64,000 bases of DNA from an uncultured Roseicyclus sp. (GTDB taxonomy: Bacteria > Pseudomonadota > Alphaproteobacteria > Rhodobacterales > Rhodobacteraceae): the NCBI GenBank assembly GCA_947494975.1, contig CANLXA010000003.1, positions 1-64,000 of the forward strand. The letters run 5' to 3'. The position numbers were made by a program, and so were the translations under genes. The notes beneath the pieces are model-generated. The model saw only the letters and a list, made by a program, of their open reading frames with translations. It was not told where the DNA came from and did no database searches. Each line of letters begins with the position of its first letter. Position 1 is the stretch's first letter. This document shows positions 35,709-43,206 of this stretch, piece after piece.

Positions 35709-36158
35709 ATGAAAGGATTTCCTGATCTTCCGCCGCTTTGGCTGGTGGCGTTCATGGCCCTTGCATGGCTGTTGGCGCGGTTTTTGCCGTTGGTCGTCAT
35801 CCAATCGATCCCATTACAACTGGCCGGGATGGCGCTATCGGCGGCGGGATTTGCCCTGATCGGCTGGTCCGCCCTGTGGTTCTGGCGCAAGAAAACCACG
35901 ATTGAGCCGCATCACGCGCCGGGAACCTTGATCGTGGAAGGACCGTACCGGATCGGTCGCAACCCGATCTATCTGGGCATGATCGCGATTCTGACCGGTC
36001 AGGTTCTTTGGCTTGGTGCGCTCAGCCCGGTGATCCTGCCGCCAATCCTATTGCTGATTCTTACAGCGCGATTTGCCAAGCCCGAGGAAGCGGGCCTGAT
36101 TGCGGCCTTCGGACAGGAGGGGCGCGATTACCTGTCCAGAACGCGCCGGTGGATCTGA
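35709..36158 (+). CDS. Isoprenylcysteine carboxyl methyltransferase family protein
   Basis: This 149-residue membrane protein has four hydrophobic segments. The ICMT/PEMT-type catalytic region GPYRIGRNPIYLGMI binds SAM in the membrane plane, with a C-terminal EEAGLIAAFGQEGRDYLSRTRRW. Substrates in bacteria are unknown; phospholipid or isoprenoid-like acids are possibilities. The start is the ATG at 35709. Confidence 0.85.
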   Translation: MKGFPDLPPLWLVAFMALAWLLARFLPLVVIQSIPLQLAGMALSAAGFALIGWSALWFWRKKTTIEPHHAPGTLIVEGPYRIGRNPIYLGMIAILTGQVLWLGALSPVILPPILLLILTARFAKPEEAGLIAAFGQEGRDYLSRTRRWI

Positions 36159-36273
36159 GGAGGCCTGCCCCGGATCGCCGCGTGTCACATCGTCTCGCAA
36201 AGGCTTGATTGGCCATCCTTGCGACGATCCACTACCTCTCAAGGCCACGGGACAACGAACGGACCACCAGCAG

Positions 36274-36975
36274 ATGACCAACCGCCTCATATTGACCACG
36301 ACCCTCGGGTTGACCCTCGCCGCCGCTCCTGCGCTGGCAGACGGCCCGGTTGTGGTGGAACTGTTCACGTCCCAGGGGTGTTCGTCTTGCCCGCCAGCGG
36401 ACCGGTTGCTGGGTGAATTGGCCGAGCGTGACGATGTCATCGCCTTGGCGCTCCATGTGGATTACTGGGACTATATCGGTTGGGCCGATACGTTCGCGGA
36501 TGCGGCCTTCACGGCGCGCCAGCAGGGCTATGGCCATGCGGCGGGCTCCACGGTGGTTTACACGCCGCAGATGGTGGTCGGCGGTGTGGATCACGTTGTG
36601 GGGTATCGCCCGATGGAAGTGGCAGACCTGATCGTCGCCCATCGCGAGACACCCAATCCCGTTACGGTCGAGGCCAGCGCCGCCGAAAGTGGCTGGCAGG
36701 TCACTGCCGTCTGGACCGGGACCGGCACGGCGCCGGGCATGGTGGTTCAACTGGTCACATACACGCCGATGGAACAGGTGGAGATCACCCGTGGCGAGAA
36801 TGCCGGGCTGTCCGTCGCCTATTACAATATCGTTCAGGATTGGCAGGTTGTGGCGGAATGGGCCGGTGCCGCGCCGTTCGAAGCCCAAGTTGTCCCGACC
36901 GCCGATATGCCCCACGTGGTGATCGTGCAATCGCGCGACCACGGCGCGATCCTCGGGGCGCTTCAGCTCGACTGA
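36274..36975 (+). CDS. DUF1223 secreted thioredoxin-like protein
   Basis: The 233-residue exported protein has a signal peptide (MTNRLILTTTLGLTLAAAPALA, cleavage near residue 22). A DUF1223 domain starts VVVELFTSQGCSSCPPADRLL, whose CSSC pair sits where thioredoxins carry CxxC. HVDYWDYIGWADTF follows. Periplasmic redox activity is suggested but not proven. Its 3' end overlaps the convergent acyltransferase by 13 bases. Confidence 0.88.
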   Translation: MTNRLILTTTLGLTLAAAPALADGPVVVELFTSQGCSSCPPADRLLGELAERDDVIALALHVDYWDYIGWADTFADAAFTARQQGYGHAAGSTVVYTPQMVVGGVDHVVGYRPMEVADLIVAHRETPNPVTVEASAAESGWQVTAVWTGTGTAPGMVVQLVTYTPMEQVEITRGENAGLSVAYYNIVQDWQVVAEWAGAAPFEAQVVPTADMPHVVIVQSRDHGAILGALQLD

Positions 36976-37904
36976 TCCTCCGGTGCCGCGCCCCGTGCCC
37001 GCGCGGCCTTGTCGGCGGCTTTCGAAGCGCGTTCCGGCTTCCACCTGTTATGCACCCAGAACCATTGCTCCGGCGCCGAACGCACCCGCGCGGCGAGGCT
37101 GTCGTTCAGCGCCGCGGTCATGGTGTCGGGGTCGGTGTGGGGAACAGGGGATTCCAGCTCGATCGTGAAATCAAGGCCGTTTCCGGCGCGGGTGGAATAG
37201 ATCGGGATCAGCAGGGCCTCGTATTTCAGCGCCATTTCGGCGGCAGCGGTCGAGGTCGGGGCCGGATGGCCCAGAAACTCGAAGATCTGTCCGTCATAGA
37301 GGTATTGATCGATCAGGATCGCGCCCTGCGCGCCGGACCTGAGGTGTTTGACAAACCCCGCCAACCCCCGCCTGTCGCGGGTGAACCCGCCGCCGCCGAC
37401 ATTCTCGATCGTCGCGATGTAGTGTTCGTTGAGGTAATCGTTGTTGAGCGGACGGTAGAGGCCGCCCATCTGGTAGCCGCGCACGTTCAGCGCCGCGCGG
37501 CCGGCCTGATAATTCCCGAAATGGCCCGAGATGAACAGGATCGGACGGCCCGCCGCTCGTGCCTCCTCCGCCGCGGTCCAACCGGGGCCGACGGGATGCC
37601 AGGCCTTTGCACGCTCCATCTGGTCGTCGGTCGCGTAATTCTCCATCACGACGCGGCCCACGTTATCCAGCACGGCGTCGGCAATCCGCGTCCGGTCGCG
37701 CGCATCCATCTCGGGGAAGACCATCGCCAGATTGTCCAGCGCCTGCCGTTTGCGCCCCGAAAGCGGGCCGATAATGCGGCGGAAGAGCCAGCCCATGGCA
37801 GCCACACGGATCCGGTGCGGCAGGCGCAGCGCAAGCCAGATCAGGCCGCGCCACAGGCGGTCGACGATCCAATCTTTGGGTCGGCGTCCGGGCTGCTGGG
37901 CCAT
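36963..37904 (-). CDS. LpxL/HtrB-type lipid A acyltransferase
   Basis: The 313-residue membrane-associated acyltransferase shows the family pattern: an N-terminal hydrophobic/basic segment, LFISGHFGNYQAGRAAL with the H-x4-(N/D) type catalytic region, GLYRPLNN and FVKHLRSGAQGAILIDQ. It probably adds a secondary acyl chain to lipid A at the inner membrane. The ATG at 37904 fits the family length, while the longer frame starts inside the neighbour. Four bases separate it from the upstream exporter gene. Confidence 0.87.
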   Translation of the reverse strand: MAQQPGRRPKDWIVDRLWRGLIWLALRLPHRIRVAAMGWLFRRIIGPLSGRKRQALDNLAMVFPEMDARDRTRIADAVLDNVGRVVMENYATDDQMERAKAWHPVGPGWTAAEEARAAGRPILFISGHFGNYQAGRAALNVRGYQMGGLYRPLNNDYLNEHYIATIENVGGGGFTRDRRGLAGFVKHLRSGAQGAILIDQYLYDGQIFEFLGHPAPTSTAAAEMALKYEALLIPIYSTRAGNGLDFTIELESPVPHTDPDTMTAALNDSLAARVRSAPEQWFWVHNRWKPERASKAADKAARARGAAPEDQSS

Positions 37905-37908
37905 GATC

Positions 37909-38814
37909 TCACGCTCCGGGGGCAGGAGGGGCGGGTGTGGAACGAACGGGCCCGCGTGCGGCACGGGTTTCGCGGTGCCAGACATAGACACCGGCCCCAA
38001 CGATCACAAGCGCGCCGAGGATGGTGATGGCATCCGGCACCTCGTTGAAGGCGAAAATGCCCCACATCGTCGAAAACACCACACCGGCATATCCGAAAGG
38101 CGCAACCGCCCCGGCCTCGGCCACGGTAAGGGAGCGGATCAGGCAAAGCTGCCCTGCGGCGCCCAGAACCCCAAGCCCGAGATAAATCAGCCAATCCGTC
38201 GGTGCGGGCGGCTGCCAGACCGGCACGGCAAGGGCCGAGGCAACCAGAGTTCCGATCAGCGCCGTGTAGAGAAAGGAGGTCAGGATCGGCTCATCCCGGC
38301 CCAAAAACCGCGTGGTCAGCCCGTAGGAGGCGTAGAACAGGCCAGCCGCGAGCGGCAGGAGGGACGACCACGTCATCACGTCCGCGCCGGGGCGTATCAC
38401 GATCAACGCGCCGGCGAGGGCCAGCGCAATGCCGATGATGCGGCGCGGGCCCAGGCGTTCGCGCAAGATCAGGGCGGCGCCGAGTGTCAGTATGACGGGG
38501 TGGATGTTCATCACCGCTGTGGCCGACGCGATCTCAAGGAACGACAGCGACGTGAAAAAGCAGTAGGTCGCGGCGAAGAGGAAAGCGGAGCGCAGGAGCT
38601 GCAGCCCGATATGCCGTGTCCGGATCAGTGTGCCGAGGCGCGGCGCGAGGATCACAGCGACCACTGCCATCTGCCCCGCATAGCGTGCCCACACGACCTG
38701 CATGACGTCAAATCGCGCCATGAGCGATTTGGCCACGGCATCCATGGCGGAAAACAGGAAGATCGCCGACAGCATCAGCACGATGCCTTGGGCGGTGGGG
38801 CTGAGTTTGGTCAA
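37909..38814 (-). CDS. EamA/DMT-family exporter
   Basis: This 301-residue permease has ten predicted transmembrane helices in two EamA repeats (from about residues 10 and 150). Typical motifs are YCFFTSLSFLEIASATAVMNIHPV and YAGVVFSTMWGIFAFNEVPD. Such carriers export metabolites or amino acids. I chose the TTG at 38814 (product begins MTKLSPTAQGIVL), just after the upstream gene's stop. The next ATG, 38775, would truncate the first helix. Confidence 0.85.
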   Translation of the reverse strand: MTKLSPTAQGIVLMLSAIFLFSAMDAVAKSLMARFDVMQVVWARYAGQMAVVAVILAPRLGTLIRTRHIGLQLLRSAFLFAATYCFFTSLSFLEIASATAVMNIHPVILTLGAALILRERLGPRRIIGIALALAGALIVIRPGADVMTWSSLLPLAAGLFYASYGLTTRFLGRDEPILTSFLYTALIGTLVASALAVPVWQPPAPTDWLIYLGLGVLGAAGQLCLIRSLTVAEAGAVAPFGYAGVVFSTMWGIFAFNEVPDAITILGALVIVGAGVYVWHRETRAARGPVRSTPAPPAPGA

Positions 38815-38824
38815 ACGGGTGCGC

Positions 38825-39259
38825 TCAACCCGCGTTGCGCGCGGCCGCGGCCTCAAGCGCCGGGCGTAATTGATCGAACGGATAGCCGTAGGATGTGGCG
38901 GTTTTGATGATCTGATCCACCGGCACCCGGCCCGCTGCGCCAAAGGCCCATGCCACCGTGGAGCGGTTGCCCGAGGCGCAATAGGCGACGACCGGCCCGT
39001 CCGATCCCGCAATCGCGTCGGCCTGCTCCTCCACGTGATCCTGGGTCATGGTGTTGCCCTGGAAGGGGTTGAACACGAACGCTATGCCGTGCGCCTCGGC
39101 TTCGGCCTGAATGGCGGCGGCCTGAAGGGGCGGCGGGTTCTCGGCATCCGGGCGATTGCAGATCAGGGTTTTCACGCCCATATCGGCCAGTGTTTTCACG
39201 TCTTCGGGCTCAATTTGCGGGGTGACGGAATAGCCCTCGGTGATTTGGCGCAGGTCCAT
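38825..39259 (-). CDS. TIGR01244-family phosphatase/sulfurtransferase-like protein
   Basis: The 144-residue cytoplasmic protein begins MDLRQITEGYSVTPQIEPEDV and carries the CxxGxR loop YCASGNRST (Cys and Arg in phosphatase/rhodanese spacing). This domain is found alone or fused to metallo-beta-lactamase proteins (Blh type) linked to sulfide handling. Here it stands alone, upstream of the DMT exporter on the same strand. Confidence 0.88.
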   Translation of the reverse strand: MDLRQITEGYSVTPQIEPEDVKTLADMGVKTLICNRPDAENPPPLQAAAIQAEAEAHGIAFVFNPFQGNTMTQDHVEEQADAIAGSDGPVVAYCASGNRSTVAWAFGAAGRVPVDQIIKTATSYGYPFDQLRPALEAAAARNAG

Positions 39260-39441
39260 GGCAATGGCTCCGGTTGCGAATGTTTCGCGCAACCTGCCCC
39301 AATCCCGGACCGAGGGAAAGGCCCGCTGCCCGGAGCGGAGGGTCTTGACGCAGGTCAAAGTGGTCCTGCTGTCGCAATGCTAGCCTTCGGTATCACAGGG
39401 GGCCGACAACGCCCCGGCTAGAGGCGCACGGAGGTGGAGTG

Positions 39442-39771
39442 ATGCGAGATGATTTGAAGGAACGCCGCAAAGCGCTCAATGCACGGCTCAATGATCTGAC
39501 CTCACGATTGACGGGGATCGAGCAGGAACTGGATGCCCCGAAATCCCGCGATTGGGAGGATCGGGCGACCGAGTTGGAAGGCGATGAGGTTCTGGAACGC
39601 CTGGGCCATGCCGGAGAGGTCGAGATCTCCCTGATCCGGGAGGCCCTGCGCCGCATGGATCGCGGCGAATACGGCGTCTGCGTGTCTTGCGGTGAGGAGA
39701 TTTCGAGCGAACGTCTCGATGTCCTGCCCTTCACCCCGCAATGTCGGCTATGCGCCCGCGGCGAGGGGTAG
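39442..39771 (+). CDS. TraR/DksA-type zinc finger protein
   Basis: This 109-residue protein has an N-terminal coiled coil (LKERRKALNARLNDLTSRLTGIEQELDAPKS) and a C-terminal four-cysteine finger (CVSCGEEI ... CRLCARG), as in DksA relatives that enter the RNA polymerase secondary channel. It lacks the paired Asp at the coiled-coil tip as clearly as DksA has it, so a role in ppGpp response is uncertain. GGAGG precedes the ATG. Confidence 0.85.
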   Translation: MRDDLKERRKALNARLNDLTSRLTGIEQELDAPKSRDWEDRATELEGDEVLERLGHAGEVEISLIREALRRMDRGEYGVCVSCGEEISSERLDVLPFTPQCRLCARGEG

Positions 39772-39811
39772 CAGCCCCGTTCTAGTCGGCATTATCCGTC
39801 GGCCCCGCGAC

Positions 39812-40789
39812 CTACGCCAGCAGGTCGATGCCAATCTGGTGCGCAAGGCCCAGAATGTCGAAGGGCAGCCAGTTCTCGGCAATCAACCCGGCTTCGTCGA
39901 AATGGTAAAAGTCCATCACGTCAATGTGGACGGCGCGCCCGGTTGTCTCCATCCCCAGAAACGGTCCGGTATGGGTCGCGTAGAGCCGCCCGCCCGTCAG
40001 CGCGAAGGGGCCATCGGCGATCCGCACGAAATGGCCTTTGCTGTATCGGTCCGGAAAAGCGATGCGGAACGGCACCTGGTGATTGGCGCGAAACCCTTCG
40101 ACACCCCGGCAGATGCCGATGCCGCCGGCGGCATAATACATGAAATCAGGCGTCCAGTGATGCATGGTGAGCCCGGAGACGTCCGCGCCCACATGGGTGT
40201 TGAGCGCGGTGTGCATATCGAGCACCTGCGCCATGGACCGCGCACCGCCCTCGGCGTCGCCCACGCCCATCTTCACGCCACCGCCGCCATTCGGACCCGG
40301 CCACATCCCGTGCGCCCCGGCCATGGGACGTAGGGGATAAACGCCAGCCTGATCCATCAGATCCAGCAGATCCGGCAAGATCCAACTGCGCAGGATCCGG
40401 CCCGTCTCATCAAGGTGGTGCACCTCGCAGATCCTCAGATGCACCACGCCGCCGGTGGGCGGAATACCCAGAAGCGGGGCGGTGAATGTCCCCTGCCAAT
40501 GGCCGAATGTGCCGACCAGAGGGGAGTAGCGGCGCGCCTTCGTGCGCGCATCGGGATGGTTTTCGCCAGCCAGCAGGATCTCCGGCCGCCATTGGGCATC
40601 GGGCAGTGCACGGGTCAGATCGGCGTAGAATTGCCTGATCGCCTCCGGCCCCGCGCAGGTGCCGTAGGGGTGGGCGATCTCGGCCACGGCATCTTCCGCG
40701 TAGATCGCCGCGGGGTCTGCGCCCTGGGCCAGAGCCTCAAGATGCGCATGGATGCGCGCCTTCTCCGATTCCAAATCCCGCCTGTCCAC
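39812..40789 (-). CDS. Two-domain SnoaL-like (ester cyclase/NTF2-fold) protein
   Basis: The 325-residue protein contains two NTF2-like SnoaL domains, roughly residues 1-150 (YAEDAVAEIAHPYG, FYADLTRALPDAQW, RICEVHHLDETGRILRSW) and 180-320 (FMYYAAGGIGICRGVEGF, MDFYHFDEAGLIAENWLPFD). SnoaL-type proteins catalyse aldol-type cyclisation or hydrolysis, or simply bind ligands. The start is a GTG at 40789; no internal ATG would preserve domain one. It is transcribed divergently from an ABC ATPase, with a second SnoaL-like gene beyond. Confidence 0.8.
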   Translation of the reverse strand: MDRRDLESEKARIHAHLEALAQGADPAAIYAEDAVAEIAHPYGTCAGPEAIRQFYADLTRALPDAQWRPEILLAGENHPDARTKARRYSPLVGTFGHWQGTFTAPLLGIPPTGGVVHLRICEVHHLDETGRILRSWILPDLLDLMDQAGVYPLRPMAGAHGMWPGPNGGGGVKMGVGDAEGGARSMAQVLDMHTALNTHVGADVSGLTMHHWTPDFMYYAAGGIGICRGVEGFRANHQVPFRIAFPDRYSKGHFVRIADGPFALTGGRLYATHTGPFLGMETTGRAVHIDVMDFYHFDEAGLIAENWLPFDILGLAHQIGIDLLA

Positions 40790-40888
40790 CGTTCTGTTCC
40801 CATTTTTGCAATCCTATGCAAAAGCCTTGCGCCAATCGAATCCGGCTGTCTAGATGGCAAAGACGCAGTTCGGGGAAAGGGCGGTGCG

Positions 40889-41938
40889 ATGGCACAGATC
40901 AGACTCAACCACGTGAGCAAACGCTGGGGCAGCTTTGTGGGCGTGGATGATTTCCACCTCGACATCGCGGATCAGGAATTCCTCGTCCTGCTTGGGCCAT
41001 CGGGCTGTGGCAAGACCACCACGATGCGGATGATCGCCGGGTTGGAGGACCCGACCGACGGCGAGATCTGGATCGGTGACCGGGAGGTGACGACGCTGGA
41101 CCCCAAGGATCGCGACGTGGCGATGGTATTCCAGAGTTACGGCCTCTACCCGAACATGACGGTGTGGGAGAACATTCGCTTTCCCCTGAAAGTGCGCAAA
41201 GTGCCTGAGGCCGAACACGAAGACCGGGTCGCGCGCGCCGCCGCGATGGTGGAGCTGGAAGACTTCATGCACCGCAAGCCCGCCGCGCTGTCGGGTGGTC
41301 AGCGCCAGCGGGTGGCGCTTGCCCGCGCGATCGTGCGGGAGCCACAGGTGTTCCTGATGGATGAGCCGCTCTCGAATCTCGACGCGAAACTGCGCGTCTC
41401 GACACGGGCGCAGATCAAGAACCTGAGCCATGAGTTGAAGGTCACGACGATCTACGTCACCCACGACCAGATCGAGGCCATGACCTTGGCCGACCGCGTG
41501 GTGGTGATGAAGGCGGGCGTCGTGCAGCAGGTCGGCACGCCCACGGATATCTACGACAATCCCGCCAACACCTTCGTGGCGGGCTTCATCGGATCGCCTG
41601 CCATGAACCTGATGGAAGGGGACATTGCGGATGGCACGTTTCAGGGGGACAACGTGCATGTGCCCGGCATGAACGGCGCATCGGGCAAGGTCACGCTTGG
41701 GTTCCGGGCCGAGGACGCCGCGGTCACCGGAGGCGGGCAGGGGGCGATCAATGCCCCGGTCTATTCCATGGAGCTTCTGGGCGATGCCACGATGGTCACC
41801 GTGCGGGCCGGCGGCGCGCTGGTGGCGGTGAAGGCGCCAAAGGATTACCGCGCCCGGATCGGGGAGCCGGTTGGCATCGCATTGCCGGACGGGATCACGC
41901 ATCTGTTCGATGCCGAAACCGGCGCGCGGATCGGCTAA
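40889..41938 (+). CDS. Sugar-type ABC transporter ATP-binding protein (UgpC/MalK-like)
   Basis: The 349-residue ATPase has Walker A GPSGCGKTT, Q-loop VFQSYGLYPNM, signature LSGGQRQRVALARA, Walker B VFLMDEPLSNLDA, the H-loop in VTHDQ and a C-terminal regulatory TOBE domain (from about residue 240). The class energises carbohydrate or glycerol-phosphate uptake. No permease or binding protein adjoins it, so it may serve a transporter encoded elsewhere. Confidence 0.92.
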   Translation: MAQIRLNHVSKRWGSFVGVDDFHLDIADQEFLVLLGPSGCGKTTTMRMIAGLEDPTDGEIWIGDREVTTLDPKDRDVAMVFQSYGLYPNMTVWENIRFPLKVRKVPEAEHEDRVARAAAMVELEDFMHRKPAALSGGQRQRVALARAIVREPQVFLMDEPLSNLDAKLRVSTRAQIKNLSHELKVTTIYVTHDQIEAMTLADRVVVMKAGVVQQVGTPTDIYDNPANTFVAGFIGSPAMNLMEGDIADGTFQGDNVHVPGMNGASGKVTLGFRAEDAAVTGGGQGAINAPVYSMELLGDATMVTVRAGGALVAVKAPKDYRARIGEPVGIALPDGITHLFDAETGARIG

Positions 41939-42010
41939 GGAAACCCTCACTTGCGCGATACCGGGCAATCGGATGCTGTGGCCGCGCGTCTTTCGCAAGA
42001 GGGTATTGCC

Positions 42011-42361
42011 ATGGTCCATGACACATCCGGACGGCCCAAGCCGGGCCGCGCGCGCGCCGCAATCTCAGCCAAGGGGCGGGCTGCGCCACCGCCCTACGCC
42101 TCGCTCAACCGCGCCAAGATCCTGTGCCTGGATTGCCGGGCCTGTTTCAAACGTGATCGCAGCAAAACCGGCTACACATGCCCCACCTGCGGCGGCGCGG
42201 CTGTCGACATCGGGTCGGCCTTCAAGGCCCCGCACCGCATCGCGACACGCCAGTGGGAGGTTGTGCTATTCCTCGCAAGCCACGGATTTCGCTACAGAAA
42301 GAACGCAGGCCCCGCCCCGCGCACCATGTCCGAGGCGCGCCGTCGCGTCGGCGTGACATAG
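42011..42361 (+). CDS. Small zinc-ribbon protein
   Basis: This 116-residue basic protein has a zinc ribbon (CLDCRACFKRDRSKTGYTCPTCGG; four cysteines around residues 39-60), followed by a helix-rich tail ending RTMSEARRRVGVT. AGAGGG lies 7 bases before the ATG at 42011. An upstream ATG at 41951 is possible. Nucleic-acid binding is plausible but unproven. It is placed between the ABC ATPase and a SnoaL gene on the same strand. Confidence 0.65.
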   Translation: MVHDTSGRPKPGRARAAISAKGRAAPPPYASLNRAKILCLDCRACFKRDRSKTGYTCPTCGGAAVDIGSAFKAPHRIATRQWEVVLFLASHGFRYRKNAGPAPRTMSEARRRVGVT

Positions 42362-42402
42362 GTCGACAACCATTACATCCTAAACAAAAGAAGGTTTGGA
42401 CC

Positions 42403-42927
42403 ATGAAAGGCTCTCGCCCTGTGCAGGCCGCGCTGACGCGCGATACGGATATGAGCAAGACCGAGGCCACCCGCGCGGTGATCGAAGGCATGGTCGACGG
42501 CCTGAACGATCACCGCATTGCCGATATTGGGGAGTTCTTCGCCGAGGGATTCAGATGGATGGGCAACCGCGGCTGCGGCACCAAGGAGGGGCTCCGGGCG
42601 TTTCAGGACAATTGGCAAAAGCCGTTCCAGGCGGCGTTCTCCAACAAGGTCTGCGTGGACGAGGCCCGGCTCTACATGGGCGAATGGGCCGCGGCCTTCG
42701 GGCGCCAGGAAGCGACCCATTCCGGAACCTTCATGGGTGTGGAGCCCACCGGCAAACGCATCACGATCCGATACATGGATTTCTGGAAGGTCGTGGATGG
42801 CAAGATCGTCGACAATTACGTGATGGTCGATTTTCCGGATGTGCTGTTTCAGCTCGGCGTCGACGTGTTTGAGGGTGAAGGCTGGGAGGCTTTCGACGAA
42901 GGCCGCAAGACACCCCCCGCGCCGTGA
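42403..42927 (+). CDS. SnoaL-like (ester cyclase family) protein
   Basis: The 174-residue protein is a single NTF2-fold SnoaL-like domain: VIEGMVDGLNDHRIADIGEFFAEGF, TKEGLRAFQDNWQKPFQ, the central GTFMGVEPTGKRITIRYMDFWKVVDGKIVDNYVMVD beta-sheet core. It may act on a small hydrophobic or sugar-derived substrate. It resembles the two-domain gene at 39812, suggesting shared chemistry around the ABC ATPase. Confidence 0.8.
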   Translation: MKGSRPVQAALTRDTDMSKTEATRAVIEGMVDGLNDHRIADIGEFFAEGFRWMGNRGCGTKEGLRAFQDNWQKPFQAAFSNKVCVDEARLYMGEWAAAFGRQEATHSGTFMGVEPTGKRITIRYMDFWKVVDGKIVDNYVMVDFPDVLFQLGVDVFEGEGWEAFDEGRKTPPAP

Positions 42928-42965
42928 TCCAATGGCGCGGGCAAGCCCGCATTCCTTTTGCGAAG

Positions 42966-43026
42966 AGGGGGCGCTGCCCCCGTCGCGTCTCGCGACTCCC
43001 CCCAGGGTATTGTTGACCAATGGAAG
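42966..43026 (+). repeat. Dispersed GC-rich intergenic repeat, copy C
   Basis: It shares the block order of copies A and B: GGGGGCGCTGCCCCC head, GACTCCCCCC, AGGGTATT, and ACCAATGGAAG tail. Here it sits next to an inverted copy of its own tail (43045-43070). Confidence 0.75.
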
Positions 43027-43056
43027 ATGGGATGAACCCTGCTGTCTTCCATTGGT
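43016..43056. repeat. Inverted repeat formed by facing repeat tails
   Basis: ACCAATGGAAGA (43016-43027) and TCTTCCATTGGT (43045-43056) are perfect 12-bp arms with a 17-base spacer. Similarity extends outward through GGGTATT facing AATACCCC. It could form a strong hairpin between the SnoaL and ggt stops, or be the junction of two opposed repeat copies. Confidence 0.75.
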
Positions 43057-43206
43057 TTCAAATACCCCCGCCGGAGGCGGTCCAGGCCTTGCCTAGTGGA
43101 CCAGGAGCCCGGATTGGGTTGCCACGCCGAGCGCCCGAAGGGTGCGAGGCGCCCGGTCCGGCGAGGCAAAGGCGCGCGCAGCGCGCCGTCCGAGGCGGAG
43201 GCCCAC

